Assembly (NCBI GenBank): GCA_005784505.1
Contig: VCAZ01000046.1
Location: forward strand, 190,001 to 254,000
Direction: 5' to 3'
DNA from: Bagarius yarrelli
Lineage: Eukaryota; Chordata; Actinopteri; Siluriformes; Sisoridae
DNA length: 64,000 bases
Of the stretch, positions 11,376 through 23,277 are shown in pieces. Numbering within the stretch: the first letter of the stretch is position 1; each line of letters opens with the position of its first letter. A model generated the notes under the pieces. The model worked only from the letters and a program-made list of their open reading frames with translations. It had not been told where the DNA came from and searched no databases. Position numbers and translations under genes: made by a program.

Positions 11376-13339
11376 TTCCCATTGTAACTATGTATTAAAG
11401 CAAAGATAATTATGAAAACCTGTGATTTTTCAACTGACTGACTGATAAACCTGAGCATTCTCACAGCCACATTTAATGGTAAAGTACAAAGCTTTAAAAT
11501 TTTAAGACATGAGCCTAACTAGATTATGTCCTTGTGTCTGTTGCTGCATTTCCAGTGGACAACATGGGACAATGAGTAGGGAACAGATTACATTTAAAGG
11601 TCTGGCAAGAACAATTGCTCTGTCCAAAATCACATGATAACAGGGATGTGACGAGACACTTCTTGTACAAAATGAGTCGAGGTGCGAGACTGGGTTCATG
11701 AGAACGATACAAGACGAGATTTTTGGCCTTTTTTTTATAATAAATCCTTAATGATAAAATATAAAGAGTAAAATAAGTTTTTAATCAACAGAAAAACACA
11801 AAATGCAAAAAAAAATGATCAACTTGTACTTAAAAATAGACTTTAATTTCAATGAATTATATGCAGTAATAAACATTTAAAGGTGTAACAAAAACATGTT
11901 TCACCACAAACTAAACTGACAGGCAGGTAACCGCAGAACATTATAAATAGTATAAAAAAAGAAAAACAGGGCAGGGCTATTAGAGCTGTGGTTGTTTTCT
12001 AAATGCTTTTGCATAGTGCTTGTGTTAGCAGAGGTGCACGGTGTTAATTTATTACAATGTTTGCATACTGGCTTTGTCTTTTGTCTTTGTCCTTCTTTCT
12101 ATTTTCCAACAGGGAACCGAAATGCTGCCACATTTTACTTTCCCCTCACACTCCACCAGATAGTTATATAGTAAGGATATTGTCACGATCTTTCTGCATA
12201 GTTTATTTTCGTTACTATGGGATTACTGCTTTATTACTATGGTATAACTGAGTTATTACAACTCACAGCTCTATGCTAGTAATACTTTTATTTTAGATGT
12301 ATAATAACTAATGTATATCAAATTTCACTTCAAACATGACAGGGAAGATAATTCCTATGAATACACAGAATGTTTGTTCTGTATAATCACTCTGTTCTGT
12401 CACTATAGCATAAAACAACATATGTTAGATGATGATTTAAGCTTATTTACAAAAAATAAATAAGATTGCATATAGTGTGGTGGATGAGTGAAAATGATAT
12501 TCCTTTAAATGGCATCCGATCTGATCTGTACGATGGGTACTAGGCAGACAACCACAACGCTTCGAGAAAGCATGAGACTAAGTTAAATCCAGGATTGAAA
12601 AGCGTCGATGTAATGGGTAAGAATTACTCCAGCCGTTATTATTCTGTTACAGAAAGTAATGACTGTAATTATTATGAATGATCTGGCATTCTTTGTATGT
12701 AATTAAAAAATGGTGGTATTAACACACAGCCACTGCGCACGCTAAAGGAAAGGGAATGAATTTTCAGTCGTGTCAGCACACACAGTGAAGACATTTCAGT
12801 GATTGAACATTATTGAGTGTGCACACTATTGCTAAACTAAATGACTGAATTATGGCCCTTTGTGATCGTCTAACTGGCAAGGCCAACACTTTGATATTAC
12901 TTGGTATGTGATTAGGTGCAAAGCCGTACGATTGGGCTTTGATGAGACGAGAAACAGAAAGCGATACATTAAACAAGGAGTGAGGCATAAAAGCCAGATG
13001 AAAGAGAGATGAGTAGAGACATATAAAATCGAAGGTAACCTCAACCCTCTTTACTAGACACATACAGAGAGCGAGGGAACGCATCCCTTTAATTAAATCC
13101 CCTCTTTCTTCTCGGCTTTTGTCTTCTCCAGTCCTCCTCGCCTCATCCCTCGCTTCTCTCTTATAAAAGCGACAGCTTCTAATGACTGATGCGCTGAAAG
13201 ATTAGACAACACGGAGGCACTCTGTTTTGTGTTTGTCAGGCTTTTACGCTTTACTGTAATTATACACACTGATGTGCAGCAGAAGAACGAAACTAAATCT
13301 CTTTTTGTTTTATTATTTGAACAAACAAGACCGAGTCCA

Positions 13340-13340
<1 letters not shown>
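11376..13340. other. intronic sequence, possible MITE start and unique blocks
   Basis: At about 11642 the sequence AGGGATGTGACGAGACACTT resembles the start of a known type of fish hAT MITE, but I found no matching inverted end to the right, so it is only a possible fragment. The part at about 12750-13080 is unique and balanced in composition and could be regulatory. No exon is seen. Confidence 0.35.

Positions 13341-13385
<45 letters not shown>
13341..13385. repeat. (TG)n microsatellite, 22 units
   Basis: Perfect TG run of 45 bases. Confidence 0.97.
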
Positions 13386-13387
<2 letters not shown>

Positions 13388-13644
13388 ATGTGTGTCCTAG
13401 ACCTGCTCTGTGTCTGCTTCTGTTAGGGAAAAGGGTGGCCCTGGACAGCTGTTGCAACCACTGTAGTGACTCCCAAAGGCGTCTGGGAAAAGTGCAGTGT
13501 TGAGAACCGCACCAGACCTTCAGACTCCCACAAGTCTACGGAAGGTCTCCTCCTGCTGCTGTTCTGGGAGTAAGGGAGCGGAACACAACCCCAGTAGTCA
13601 CACAGACACGTAGTTCTCTCAGCTAAAACACACACACACACACA

Positions 13645-13831
13645 CCACATTTACAGTATTTAGCAGACACTCTTATTCAGATCGACTTACATTTATCTCT
13701 TTTATGCAACTAATCAATTGAGGGTTAAGGGCCTTGCTCGGAAGCCCAGCAGTGGTAACTTGGTGATGCTAGGAATCGAACCCCAATCTTTCAATTTGCT
13801 TCTCAACAGCTAAACCACTGAGCCACCACTT
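13645..13831 (-). mobile_element. tRNA-derived SINE
   Basis: Reversed SINE with tail motif TTTAGCAGACACTCTTATTC, centre GGGTTAAGGGCCTTGCTCGG and an inverted B box GGAATCGAACCCC. It follows a (CA)n run at 13628-13645. It is the first of three reversed SINEs within 740 bases. Confidence 0.85.
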
Positions 13832-13872
13832 TCCCAGAAGGGGGGAAGACAGAGAGCCTGCTGCACAATGGG

Positions 13873-14010
13873 ACATTTACATTTCTAGAATTATTTGGGA
13901 GTTAAGGGTCTCGCTTAGGGGCCCAACAGTGACAACTCGGTGGTGCTGGGAATCAAACCACAATCTTCCAATTAGCTGTCCAACACCCTAACCACTAGAC
14001 TACCACTTCT
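13873..14010 (-). mobile_element. tRNA-derived SINE, tail shortened
   Basis: A second reversed copy about 40 bp after the first. The TCTTATCC tail box is missing, but GGGAGTTAAGGGTCTCGCTT and the inverted B box GGGAATCAAACC are clear. It abuts the left end of the family A MITE copy 3. Confidence 0.75.
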
Positions 14011-14428
14011 ACCATAAGCCGATAGATATCACGATACATGGGTTACCATATGATGTGTCACAACATATTACAACATTTCAAAAAATGTAAAACACAACAA
14101 CTATAAAGTCGGATGCGCTCATAGTTTTTCCTCCATGATTGTTTCTATGTCAACAGCCGTATGTGTCAGTGAGAACCACAGGAGCAGAGGAGGAAGTTGT
14201 TTGACAAGAACTGAAGGTTTAATTACCTTTACGACATTTGGCAGACACTCTTATTCAGAGTGACTCACATTTATTTTCATTATACAACTAAGCAGTTGAG
14301 GGTTAAGGGCCTTGCCCGACATGGTGGTACAGGGAATCAAACCGACAATCTTCCGGGTTAGCAGTCCAGCCGCTAGAATATTGATAGATATCAAGAAAAA
14401 CAGTATCGATATTTTTTACACAGCCCTA
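14011..14428 (-). mobile_element. hAT-like MITE, family A copy 3, interrupted by a SINE
   Basis: This is the reverse orientation of the 7115 element: the right end reads TTTTTTACACAGCCCTA, the inverse of TAGGGCTGTGTAAAAA. The left end is worn (GATATCACGATACATGGG). Boxes GACATAGAAACAATCATGGA (inverse sense) and GGAGGAAGTTGTTTGAC align with the family. A SINE at 14229-14379 splits it, so the MITE inserted first. Confidence 0.75.
14229..14379 (-). mobile_element. tRNA-derived SINE nested in a MITE
   Basis: Reversed SINE with tail CATTTGGCAGACACTCTTAT, centre GAGGGTTAAGGGCCTTGCCC and a head GGGAATCAAACCGACAATC. MITE sequence resumes on both sides. An internal gap relative to other copies removes the CAGTGGTAACTTGG part. 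Confidence 0.8.
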
Positions 14429-15138
14429 CTATATTCAGAAATTTACTTGCACACACACACACACACACTTTTACAGTGCACACTTTCTTTGTGTGCTAAT
14501 CACCTCGGTGCCATCTGGACCATTCTTTAGGAAAAGTGGCCTGTCTCTTCTTTCTGTCTTAAACACACACATACGCAGTGGTTTCTCTATGATGAGAGTA
14601 AGAACGATTCTTTACTTATCAAAACCAACTTGAAAGCAGTGGAAAGCAGTGGAAATGGCAATGTGATGCAGAGGAGATATATTCCATTCAGCCGCTCTCG
14701 TCCAGCATCTCTGATTAATACAGCATGCTCAGGAATGATTCATTTACCACAACCGAAAAGTAAAGACACAATACGAACAACAAATGTCAAATAAAAAATT
14801 TTATTGACTCTCAAACTGGTGTTTGTTAAAGCCTCGGCTCCGCTTTATTTAAATCAGAAGTTGTGCAAAGCCGATTTCCTTAAATCCTGCGCTCTTTGCG
14901 GGTTGTGATTGGATCAGTCGAATGGTGAGCTCGCATCTGATTGGCTAAAGCGTACGAGTGACCCACATGGAAACAGTGTGATGTTAGAAGAGTCTGAAAA
15001 ACTAGACACACGCAAATCCAGGGCGATTCTTACACACACAACAATTTGCACATTCACAGTCATGATAAACGTATATGGATATTCTAACCTATAGTGCATA
15101 TATATTTGTTTTAAATTAAGATTTCAATTGATTTATGG
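14429..15138. other. intronic sequence, nothing recognised
   Basis: Unique sequence with a short (CA)n run at about 14449-14468. No exon-like or mobile-element ends. Confidence 0.4.
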
Positions 15139-15245
15139 TTATGTTAATAATTAATTTACACCCTCAGTGTGTGTTAAACTTAGTTTTCGCTAACACATAC
15201 AGTCATTGTGTCAGAAACGTGGTGAAAAAAAATAAGAGCTGAGCG
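15139..15245 (+). mobile_element. hAT-like MITE, family A fragment (copy 4)
   Basis: Only the central part survives: a GTGTGTTAAACTTAGTTTTC box, CACATACAGTCATTGTGTCA and GAAACGTGGTG, in the same order as the copies at 3502 and 7115. Both termini are missing. Confidence 0.6.
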
Positions 15246-15645
15246 CCCATCACACCGAAACTCCACTTAGAGTTTGATTCGGAACATCTGTAGAGTAAAA
15301 GTGTGAGAGACATAATGTCATCATAAAAAATATAAAACAACATAAAAACCTCCAGATAGTTAATTGTTTTAAGTAGCTTTAATGCTTCCTGCTGTTCAGT
15401 AAATAATCTAAAGATCTTCCTCCTTTCTCCCTCACACACTCTTTTCTCCATTCCTCCTCCACTCTGTCATTCTTTCCCTCACTTACAGCCAGTAATTGCA
15501 GGCTAACTAAAGTGTGTGCGTGTGTGTTAGTGTCAGTGTGTGCTGCTCAGTGGGAGGCAGGGCAGAGGGAGGAGATGGGAAACAGGGCAGTTTATAGAGT
15601 AATGACAGCCCAGGAGGTGAGTGCTCTCCCTCAGGCTCTCACTAT

Positions 15646-15663
15646 GCGTGTGTGTGTGTGTAA

Positions 15664-15698
<35 letters not shown>

Positions 15699-15728
15699 TG
15701 TATATATGTGTGTGTATGTGTGTGTGTC
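15646..15728. repeat. (TG)n microsatellite with TA interruptions
   Basis: TG run of about 80 bp broken by TAAG and TATA units. Confidence 0.95.
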
Positions 15729-16132
15729 CTGTCTGTCTGACCAGCTTGTATGAAAGTCATCAAAATAAGAGCATCTTCATCCTTACTTGCCTTTCAAGAG
15801 CTTTGCATCAATAAAGCAGCTTCATCCCATGAGTCAAAGATGCAATTAAATTTCCTGTGTGTATGTGTGTGTGTGTGTGTCGAACAGTTTAACAGTACAA
15901 ACTCCAAACATTATGTCATGAGTTCCAACTCTTACTAAACAGGCAGAGATGTGCTGACTAACAAAGACAGGGAGGTGTGTGTGCGTGTTTGTGTGTAAGA
16001 GAGAGAGAAGATGGGGTGATATGTTGTTCATCTCCACCCCTTCCTCTTGCACTATCAGCAAAGGGCATTTGTTGTTTTTTGTGTGTGTAGAAACTGATTA
16101 GCACTCTGGCTCAGCCTTATGAAAAGAGAGTG

Positions 16133-16173
<41 letters not shown>

Positions 16174-16294
16174 GCACACACGCACACACGCACGCACGCC
16201 ACACGCACGCACGCACACGCACGCACACACACGCACACACGCACACACACACACACACACGCACGCACGCACGCACGCACACACGCACACACAC
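16133..16294. repeat. compound (TC)n-(CA)n-(CGCA)n microsatellite
   Basis: About 14 TC units pass into CA and ACGC units over 160 bp. The long His/Thr- and Cys/Val-rich open frames on both strands are translation of this repeat. Confidence 0.97.
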
Positions 16295-16445
16295 TTCTCT
16301 GTTGTTTCGTTTACAATTAAAATAGTGCAGGAGTGGGTCTGTTCTACACCCACTGTCTCTCTCGCTCTCTCTTTCTTTTTCTCAAATGCGCAGACACACA
16401 CACGTGCCAAGAGTGAAATTTCAAAGCGGTTTATTAACAAACAAA

Positions 16446-16474
16446 GGTGTGTTTGTGTGTGTGTATGTGTGGGT
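16446..16474. repeat. (GT)n microsatellite
   Basis: Imperfect GT run followed by a G-rich stretch to about 16498. Confidence 0.85.
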
Positions 16475-16589
16475 AGGAGGGGTTATGGGGGTGGGTTGTG
16501 TAAGTACATATAACAGCTGACCGACAGAGACGAGAGTAGCAGCAGTAACCCGAGCTAATCCTAATACAATATGGCTTTGCACACTTAAA

Positions 16590-16590
<1 letters not shown>

Positions 16591-16634
<44 letters not shown>
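16591..16634. repeat. (CA)n microsatellite, 22 units
   Basis: Perfect CA run. Confidence 0.97.
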
Positions 16635-16637
<3 letters not shown>

Positions 16638-18320
16638 CACTACATGCTGACCTATACCCTCGGTAGCAAAACAAGTCGTTATCAAAAACTGCATATTGGT
16701 AGGAAAGTGTTTATTACAGCTCAGGTAAAGCTCATATCCACTCGCGGCAAATACTTCCAGCCTCACGCGAGCAAATACAAATCTGAACACATTTCCATTT
16801 CTGATGCATTCCAATGAGCATCAAAAACATCAGGATGACCCGTTTGTGTGTGATATTCCGTGTCCTCACCGCCTCAGCAGCGCTCGGTTATTTAACCCTT
16901 CCCTGGCTGGACAGATTGGAACAGACAGCTGAGTGAGTGTGAAAGAGCTGGTGAGTGAATGGGAGTGTGTCTAATGGAGTCAGATGTGCAGTGGAGAGAT
17001 CCTGTGACACTTGCCCTACGCACAAAGCACGTAACACAGTGATAGTGGGGCTTTTGTGTGAAACAGGCCAGACCACATTAGGAACGGATGGGTCATTCTG
17101 CTCGGGGGCACACTAAGCCAGACTCACACACACACACGCACACACAAGCTCATCCCAACCTGCTCATGTATGCATAGATAGACATACTCCTGCCCTTGAG
17201 GGGTGACAAAAGGGGGGAACGGGGTGAAATACGGAAACCACAATAGTAACAACAAGTGGAATGTAACAGGAAGTGATGATTTTTTAAAGATACATAAACG
17301 AAATTGAAGGCAATTCTGCGTAAATCATTTTTTGATAGAAAAAAAAACAAGAATTTAAACATCTGCCCCACTAAGATTAGAAAATATCTTGTTCTTTTTA
17401 ACTTATACAAATGTAAGAGTTTTGCTGATATAAAGCCGTACTTGCCTAAGGACAGGGTCAAATAAATACATAAATAAATAAATAAATAAATAGTGTGACG
17501 CATGACTGTTTTCACATTTATGGCATATGACTGATTATCTTATTAAGAATGACTGACAGAAGTATTTTAAAGTTTTTATTAGTAAAATAAAGTATTTTTA
17601 AGTAAGTACAGCTTTAGGAAATTCTTTCTAAACACTGGACTGCGTGTGAAAGTTGAGGCTTATGGCAGTTAAGAGACTTTAGTTTAATGTGTACATTCCA
17701 GCGTAATCTTTTCAATCTTTCATCCAGCTCATTAAATTGTCTAGTTAAAGTAACTCAACACTACAGAAACAAACAACTGTTCTGTTCAGCACGCCTTTAA
17801 TCTCCAAAACCAAATTCTTGTCAGTCATCTTCACAGATAATTAAGCATATAGGTACAGTAACAAGGCTTTGACTCGCTGTACTTCCTGTATTTCCAGTCT
17901 TCAACCGTTTCATTAACAGCCATCCCAGTTTACAAAGACAAAAGCCATGCCAAACACAACTTCATGATGTGGTGGACTGGGGTCAGAGAAACAGAGCTGG
18001 AGTTCCTTACTCATTCTTCTGCAATGTCTAAAATCTGCAATCTAACCGATCACGTAGTAAGAGATCAACTCTAGCCTTACAGTGACGTCATGGCATCTGC
18101 TACAGACACTCAGGATACAGTAACATGACTTCATAATCTAGCCAATCAAGCATGCCCTTAAAACCAACCAGGAAGAAAAGGGGACCCTTGGCTGAAACAT
18201 CACTAGTCACATGCTCACTTTATTTCCTAGCACATCATGATGCATAAAGACATTATCAGCTGGGTGGAAATACAGCAAAAATACCCCGTACCAGTCATCA
18301 ACACGTGTAGCAGCACTAAC
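16635..18320. other. intronic sequence, unique
   Basis: No exon or mobile element recognised. An (AAAT)n run lies at about 17458-17492. A donor-like CTG|GTGAGT at about 16949 on the plus strand has no convincing partner acceptor. Confidence 0.4.
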
Positions 18321-18321
18321 A

Positions 18322-18387
18322 AACACACACACACACACATATATACACGCACGCACGCACGCGCATACACACGCACACACACGCACA
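18322..18387. repeat. (CA)n/(CGCA)n microsatellite
   Basis: CA and ACGC units with a short ATAT interruption. Confidence 0.9.
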
Positions 18388-18669
18388 GCTGGCAGGATCT
18401 CCTGCGTTTAAACACTTATCTATGCACTTATTTTCTCATTATTGCGATTACACATAAAGATTCAAGATCTAATGGTCAAAAATTAATTTAAAAAATAAAT
18501 ATATCTTAGTACAATTTACCAGCCTCCTTAAATCATTCTGTTCTTCATCCTTAACAAAAACTCGACAGACCCGTTACAAGATAAATAAAAATGTCAAAGT
18601 AATAAAATAATAAAAGTTATTCCACGTTCATTTGTTTAATTAAGCCTGAAGAGAACGCAAAAGAGTGTA

Positions 18670-18693
18670 ACACACACACACACACACACACAT
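18670..18693. repeat. (CA)n microsatellite
   Basis: Twelve CA units. Confidence 0.93.
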
Positions 18694-18848
18694 ACTATTC
18701 TTATCAATGAAAGCAGCGCAACTGGTCAAGATAGCGACTGTAAACAAAAACAAATACAAAGAAAATAAGCTTTGGGTATTAATCTGTTTATAGAAACGTA
18801 GAGCCGCTTAGAACCCGTCTGAAACGATACCAAGTTCTCTAAACTCAC

Positions 18849-18935
18849 CTTTAAACCGACAGAAATCGCGGCTTGGTGCTGTTCCATGTGAAGCGCTACG
18901 GGACTGAAGAGGAACCGCAGCGCGGAAGAAGCTCA
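18849..18935 (-). other. gse1: candidate gse1 first exon (5' UTR) ending in a strong donor
   Basis: On the minus strand the sequence GGTTTAAAG|GTGAGT ends at 18849, a near-consensus splice donor, at the edge of a CpG-rich block. The right (5') limit is my guess. If joined to exon 2 (acceptor at 2695), the frame of the gse1 start reads back through this exon as ...RFKG without any ATG and reaches an in-frame TAA near 19001, so it would be untranslated for the main protein. It does contain an ATG (18887-18885) in another frame that would make a 14-codon uORF ending at the TGA that overlaps the gse1 start codon. The mammalian first exon, as I recall it, ends MKG; here the Met codon position is TTT. 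Transcript evidence would decide. Confidence 0.55.
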
Positions 18936-19035
18936 GCGCACAAGCTTCGGCTACGCGCGAGTGGGCGTGGCTTAGAGGCACAGGGGGCGGAGTCTGTCCT
19001 TAACACCTGCTCGGGTGACACGCCCACCAAAAGAA
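18860..19035 (-). promoter_or_regulatory. candidate CpG-rich promoter
   Basis: About a dozen CpG dinucleotides fall in roughly 110 bp at 18861-18970 (for example GCGCGG, TACGCGCGAG), in a window where CpG is otherwise scarce. GC or KLF/Sp-type boxes follow: GTGGGCGTGG at 18961, GGGGGCGGAG at about 18982 and the inverted CACGCCCACC at about 19019. I see no convincing TATA box. Position just 5' of a minus-strand splice donor fits a gse1 promoter. Bidirectional use cannot be excluded. Confidence 0.5.
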
Positions 19036-21233
19036 GCAGCTTTTCGTTCACTCAATCGCAACTGAATGAAAAGCTCATCAGTCACTACAGGATTTCACGG
19101 GCTCTCTTTTTGATTGTTGCGTGTTAAAACTCCTGATTTCACGGCAGCTTTAAAAAAATTGCGATGCATGTTGCAATGATTGTAAGGGTTTTGTTGTAAT
19201 AAAATTAGTGGATTAAGTGAAAACCGCACCACAACACTGCAATTGTTCGTTAACAACATAGAGTCTTTTCCCCATACGTTATCAATCCGGAAGTCGGCCA
19301 TATTGGCGGAACTGAACTTTTTTTAAAATTATTTATTATTTATTTTTATTTTTTTTAAAGAGTGCATACAAAAAACATTTATACAAAAATAAATACAATT
19401 TTATTAATAAAATGTATTATTTTTAAATTAAAATATTTAATTTAATAATTAAAAAAAGCAAAAAAATATACAGCACAATCACCATAAATGGCTTCCAAAG
19501 ATTATATTGTTAAATCTGCATTTATGAGTAAAGTAATTTCTCAAAATCACAGCGTTATTAACTAAAACTTCACTATTACGAATGTGGCAAAAGGACAAAT
19601 AATTGACGGTTTTTAAAATCATAATCAGGTATCACATATTTAACCAAACATAGAGGACAAATATTCCAATGACTCCAAGTCTGCTTGACAAAAGGTGCAC
19701 AGGCCACATCCAAACGGAATCTGTGCCTCTTATGTAAACGACACCACTGAACTGACAGAAACCAGATTGGCTGATATTGCGCTAAACAAATTAATTGCTG
19801 TTGTGTTTTGGGTAGTTCTTGATTTCGCTGTTGCTAATGTAATTAATAGTTTATTGTATATAAATGTAGTTGATGCTGTGCTTTTTTTGGTTATAGGCTT
19901 CCAAACGCATGTGATGTAAGGTCTTCAGCTGTGTGTAATCTTGGTAAAGGAACGAGGTAGTTTGCTATATCAGGATCTGGAATCATTTTAATATACTAGA
20001 ATATAAGATAATTATAATAATAAAATAAAAGAAGCCAGCTTAATTTGTCAAAATATTGTATTCTTTATCTTAAGATCCTTCTCTGTATGATTTAACAGCT
20101 TCCACTGGTTTTTCTATTGTTTGAACTCATAAATTCGTAAAACAATGTCTTATATAGCACATTAACTCCGATATGGCTATTAACATTATCTCCAATTGGC
20201 GCGTACCTGGAACTTACCAAAACATGATGTAGGTGAAAACTTCAATTACGTTTACAGATGCCATGTCTGCCTCGACAATAAGACGTTTAATGGCCTACTG
20301 GTCATGTGTGGGGCATTATTAATAAAAAAAAATTGTACATCACTAAGGAAAATATACTAATTACTACATTTCCTATTTCACAGAGTATGGCTCAAGCGAG
20401 CTCCACTATTACTATTTACTTATATTTATAAGTTATTAAAGGTTGGCTGTAGTTACAACCATTGGGGTGCCCTGGACGCTCCCGAAGCGCACTGTTATAA
20501 GTAGGCTTTGATTTTCACTAAAGTTTCACACCATTTTTTTATGATTCATCTAAAACACTCTTAGTTTTATTTATCAACCTTCATGGGCTTAAAATAACAA
20601 AAATGTGTTTCATGCCAATCCACCCACAACAAAGCCGAACCCTTAGTATAAACGTACTATAGCTGCATTACTGCGTATTAGATCTAGATTCCAACGGTCC
20701 ATGTTTTTTATCTATAGTAGAAAGTCACACTTACTGATGTATGCACTCTAGACCGCCATGTACATGCACAGTCTTTTTTTGTATAGTAATGAGATAGATT
20801 TGAGGTATTGTTGAAATATTGTGTGTTTGAGAGAGTGAGATAGATGGAGAGCTAACAAATCAAGAGAACAGATTCATAACAACTCTTTCTCTAGTAATAA
20901 AGCAATACCAGGAAAAAAAAACAATGCTGAATGAAGCAGGCTGTTGTAAAGCAGAGAGCTGTTCATCTAAATGTCTGCCAAAGGCCATTCAAACGGACAT
21001 TTAAGCACAACATGCAAACCAATCAACATTACTCAGATTGACAACCCACCAGCAACAGCACGATTTTCCTCCATGCCGGTAGGAACTGACTATTATAAAA
21101 ATGATAAATTATCAGGTTATTTAACTATAAAAGTGTACCGTTTTTTCATTTACAAAATATTTTGTACATGTATTTCAAAGTAATTAGTGACAATGAATGC
21201 CATTGTAACTCACAGCAGGAGACGCCCGCCGTT
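19036..21233. other. sequence upstream of the candidate promoter, AT-rich
   Basis: Very AT-rich at 19316-19450, otherwise unique. No exon or mobile-element boundaries seen. Short open frames here lack family resemblance. Confidence 0.4.
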
Positions 21234-21306
21234 ATACACACACACACGCACACCTACTATGCACACACCCACACAATACACACACACACACCCACACACA
21301 CCCACA
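21234..21306. repeat. CA-rich microsatellite
   Basis: CA and CCCACA units. Confidence 0.85.
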
Positions 21307-21958
21307 CCAAAACATCCAAAACAGTGAAAGATGAAAAGAAAAGAACATGCCCCCACCCCGCATGATGACCCCCTCTTCATTCTCCCCGCGCTCCCTTTCT
21401 GCCTCTCTCTGTTCAGAGAATGTCTCCTCCTCCCTCCTGATCAACCCCATCAGTACCAGAGGCCTCGCACCCTCCCATTTTGTGCTAAGACAGGCGTGCA
21501 GCCCTTCAGTGACGGGAGAGGAGCTGCATGAAGGGAGAGAGAAAAGCCAAGGGGAGAAGTAAACGAGGGGTAGTTCCAGCTTAAGCATTCTCCTCTCCTT
21601 GGATTTCCCCCGCCTGTTGCCTACACCAACACACACTTGTGCTCACACACACACTTGCGACCCTATCGTGATGTGTGTGGTCAATTCAAGTGTGTGGTGC
21701 ACAAAAGAAGAGTTGAGCAGCTGTGGGAAATGCCACTTTACCACACAGACCTTTTTTAACAAGTCAAAGGTCCTAGAAACTGTGTGTGTTCTTCTACTGT
21801 ATGGTGTGTTTGTGTATGTGTGTATGTATATGTGTGTGCTCTTGTGGTGTCAGGGGGAGGGGGTGTTTGTGCATGTGTGTGCAATTGCGGCAGTTAGCAC
21901 GACTGATAACTGAAGCCCTGCGGCTGTGACCCCGGGATCCGACAGTTATGACAACAGA
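21307..21958. other. GC-richer intronic block
   Basis: Pyrimidine-rich unique sequence at about 21340-21620, followed by TG runs at about 21780-21880. The open frames in both directions are compositional. No exon-like splice pair found. Confidence 0.35.
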
Positions 21959-22063
21959 CAGGGAGAGAAAATAACCGAGAAACGAGAGAACGAAGGAGAG
22001 AGGAGAGAAAGAGAAGGAGAGAGATGAGGGAGGAGAGGAAAAAGAGGAAGGAGACAAGAGTAG
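21959..22063. repeat. polypurine tract
   Basis: About 105 bases of nearly pure purine on the plus strand (GAGAGA, GGAGA, AGGAAGG units). Confidence 0.9.
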
Positions 22064-22269
22064 GGGGTGTTCTGTGTTAAAGGGTTCAATTGTCACCTTA
22101 GAAACCTCAGACAACACACACAATACGCTCATATTAAATAATAAATATAATATAATAATAAAATAATAAAATAATATTAAAATAAGTATACTGTCTAATT
22201 GTATCAAGGACAATGAGCAAACATTAAAATTAAACAGATCTAAAAGAGCCAAATGAGATTTGCTACATG

Positions 22270-22380
22270 TTTTCTTTAGCTTTTGGACTGCTGATCTGAG
22301 TGTTGTGAGTTCAATTCTCATGTTCACTAAGCTGTCCCTGCTGGGCCCTTTAGCAAGGCCCCTAACTCTCAACTGCTCCA
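22270..22380 (+). mobile_element. tRNA-derived SINE, truncated
   Basis: Forward fragment: a B-box-like GAGTTCAATTCTCA, then CTGGGCCCTTTAGCAAGGCC and CAACTGCTCCATTGGTAATA. The head start and the GGCGTCTGCC tail are missing. Confidence 0.7.
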
Positions 22381-23253
22381 TTGGTAATAAGATTATCGTT
22401 TTGTACATGTAAATGTTTACCTCGTATTATTTACTTTTACTATTCACTTTTTTTTTTACACACAGTTCATGGAGTCTTAGTGTTGCTTGATCTCCTGAAT
22501 GCTTTAATGGCTTCTAGCATCCCACTCATCCTTTCAGCAACTGACTTCGATATTCACACACACTTCTTTGAATCACATCACCAAACTTAGGCTTTGATAT
22601 CTATACCTTTGATTAAATTCTTGTCGTTGCATTTCTCACACACACCCTCCACATCATGAACGTGTCTTCCCAACCTCACGGGGTTGAGTTCATACGGTAC
22701 ACGTGTTACAGCACACGACTCCCAGGTTTCTTAAGGTAATTAAAGTGTAGCGTGTAAGGAGTGTGAAAAGAGAGAGTGAGTCATTGTGTGGTGGCTGACA
22801 CAGACAGAGAGATAGGGTTAGGAACGGAGATTAGCGTGATTAGATGGAGGATGGCCACACATACACACCTGCACACACACCCACTGGATAAACAAACAGA
22901 GTGCAGTATGCAGGGGTGTAGAATAAGCAGGCTAGAATAAACAGAAGCAGCAGGTGAACCTGGTGACTGCTATCTGGAAAGAAGAGACAAAGAGAGAGAG
23001 ACAGAACATGGGAGAGAAAGTGTGATGAGATAGGAAATTATTACTTGTCATTAGGATCCGTGGGTGTGTGTGTTTGTGTGTGCACGAGCGTGCGTGTGAG
23101 TATGTGTGTACACATGTGGGTGTGTTTATAGAAAGCAGAATCTTTTCTTAAATGTGCCGTCCTTCTCTTTGTCTTAACATTATATTGTTGACAAAAGAAC
23201 ACTAGTTATTCTTTCCCTTCGTCTTTGGCAAAATTTCAATTTCTCTTCCTCGA
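22381..23253. other. intronic sequence, nothing recognised
   Basis: Unique sequence with short purine and TG-rich runs near 22983-23030 and 23064-23130. Confidence 0.4.
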
Positions 23254-23277
23254 CCCCCCCCCCCCACACACACACAG
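23254..23277. repeat. poly-C followed by (CA)n
   Basis: A run of about 12 C followed by six CA units. Confidence 0.9.

Noticed and set aside
11642..12600. Complete hAT MITE starting AGGGATGTGACGAGAC
   Set aside because: No matching inverted end was found to the right, so only a possible start fragment is noted.
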